A stretch of DNA of 5,805 nt from Pseudofrankia asymbiotica (GTDB lineage: Bacteria; Actinomycetota; Actinomycetes; Frankiales; Frankiaceae), in contig NZ_MOMC01000076.1 in assembly GCF_001983105.1 (NCBI RefSeq), forward strand, positions 29,519 through 35,323. Direction: 5' to 3'. This document shows, piece by piece, positions 5,694 to 5,805 of the stretch. The notes beneath the pieces are model-generated. The model had not been told where the DNA came from and searched no databases. It saw only the letters and a list, made by a program, of their open reading frames with translations. The translations under genes and the position numbers were made by a program. Every line of letters begins with the position of its first letter. The stretch's first letter is position 1.

Positions 5694-5805
5694 GTCCCGG
5701 AACACGCCCTGACGCCCGGATCGCCGTGTTTGACACCGGGGGCGGGATCGGTGCGGAACGGCGAATGATGTGTGGGATGGCGTGCCGGATGATGCGCTTG
5801 GCCCG
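5694..5805 (+). other. Right-edge intergenic stretch with a perfect -35 hexamer
   Basis: No gene start is supported in these 112 nt. TTGACA, the consensus -35, occurs at 5730-5735, inside the 3' side of the possible hairpin and within GTGTTTGACAC (5726-5736), a short inverted repeat. No TANNNT -10 lies at 16-19 nt spacing, so I do not call a promoter. Confidence 0.3.
5695..5741 (+). terminator. Possible bulged hairpin after the membrane protein gene
   Basis: The sequence starting 2 nt past the stop codon can fold. CCCGG at 5696-5700 pairs with CCGGG at 5736-5740 (plus T5695 with G5741), and AACACG at 5701-5706 pairs with CGTGTT at 5725-5730. The loop is 18 nt, and TGACA at 5731-5735 bulges out. 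No T-run follows. It could be a factor-independent terminator, an RNA processing element or an attenuator before the next trp gene. The long loop and bulge make it uncertain. Confidence 0.3.

Noticed and set aside
5730..5758. Promoter built on TTGACA at 5730-5735
   Set aside because: No acceptable -10 hexamer occurs at 16-19 nt spacing.

Overview
The window is very GC-rich (about 70% or more by eye), codon third positions are almost all G or C, and GTG starts are used. Its gene content and order (hisI, trpE, then the four-helix Trp-associated membrane protein) are typical of an actinobacterial chromosome. Genus cannot be fixed from sequence alone; a soil or plant-associated actinomycete is my inference. 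There are no transposases, integrases, tRNAs, rRNAs or CRISPR arrays, and base usage looks uniform throughout.

Layout: (1) 1-167, no identifiable gene, with a possible hairpin terminator for the amidase. (2) 168-1445, minus strand, an amidase-signature hydrolase with an intact Lys/cis-Ser/Ser triad, closest in remembered motifs to plant AMI1-type indole-3-acetamide hydrolases. (3) 1446-1691, a divergent intergenic region with an array of 12-13 nt tandem repeats near the amidase start and a near-perfect 19-bp dyad just upstream of the next gene. (4) 1692-2894, plus strand, a luciferase-like (LLM class) flavin- or F420-dependent oxidoreductase. (5) 2924-3334, hisI (phosphoribosyl-AMP cyclohydrolase). 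(6) 3321-4898, trpE (anthranilate synthase component I), overlapping hisI by 14 nt. (7) 4959-5693, the Trp biosynthesis-associated membrane protein. (8) 5694-5805, a hairpin and the start of the next intergenic region.

hisI, trpE and the membrane protein form one compact plus-strand unit. It joins the third step of histidine synthesis to the committed step of tryptophan synthesis, as is common in actinobacteria, where the isomerase PriA also serves both pathways. The amidase and the oxidoreductase look like accessory genes beside this core unit. If the amidase does hydrolyse indole-3-acetamide, its position next to trpE would put an auxin-forming step beside tryptophan synthesis; this is a hypothesis. 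I found no clearly undescribed system. The parts most worth a second look are the repeat array and dyad between the divergent genes, and the AMI1-like amidase.
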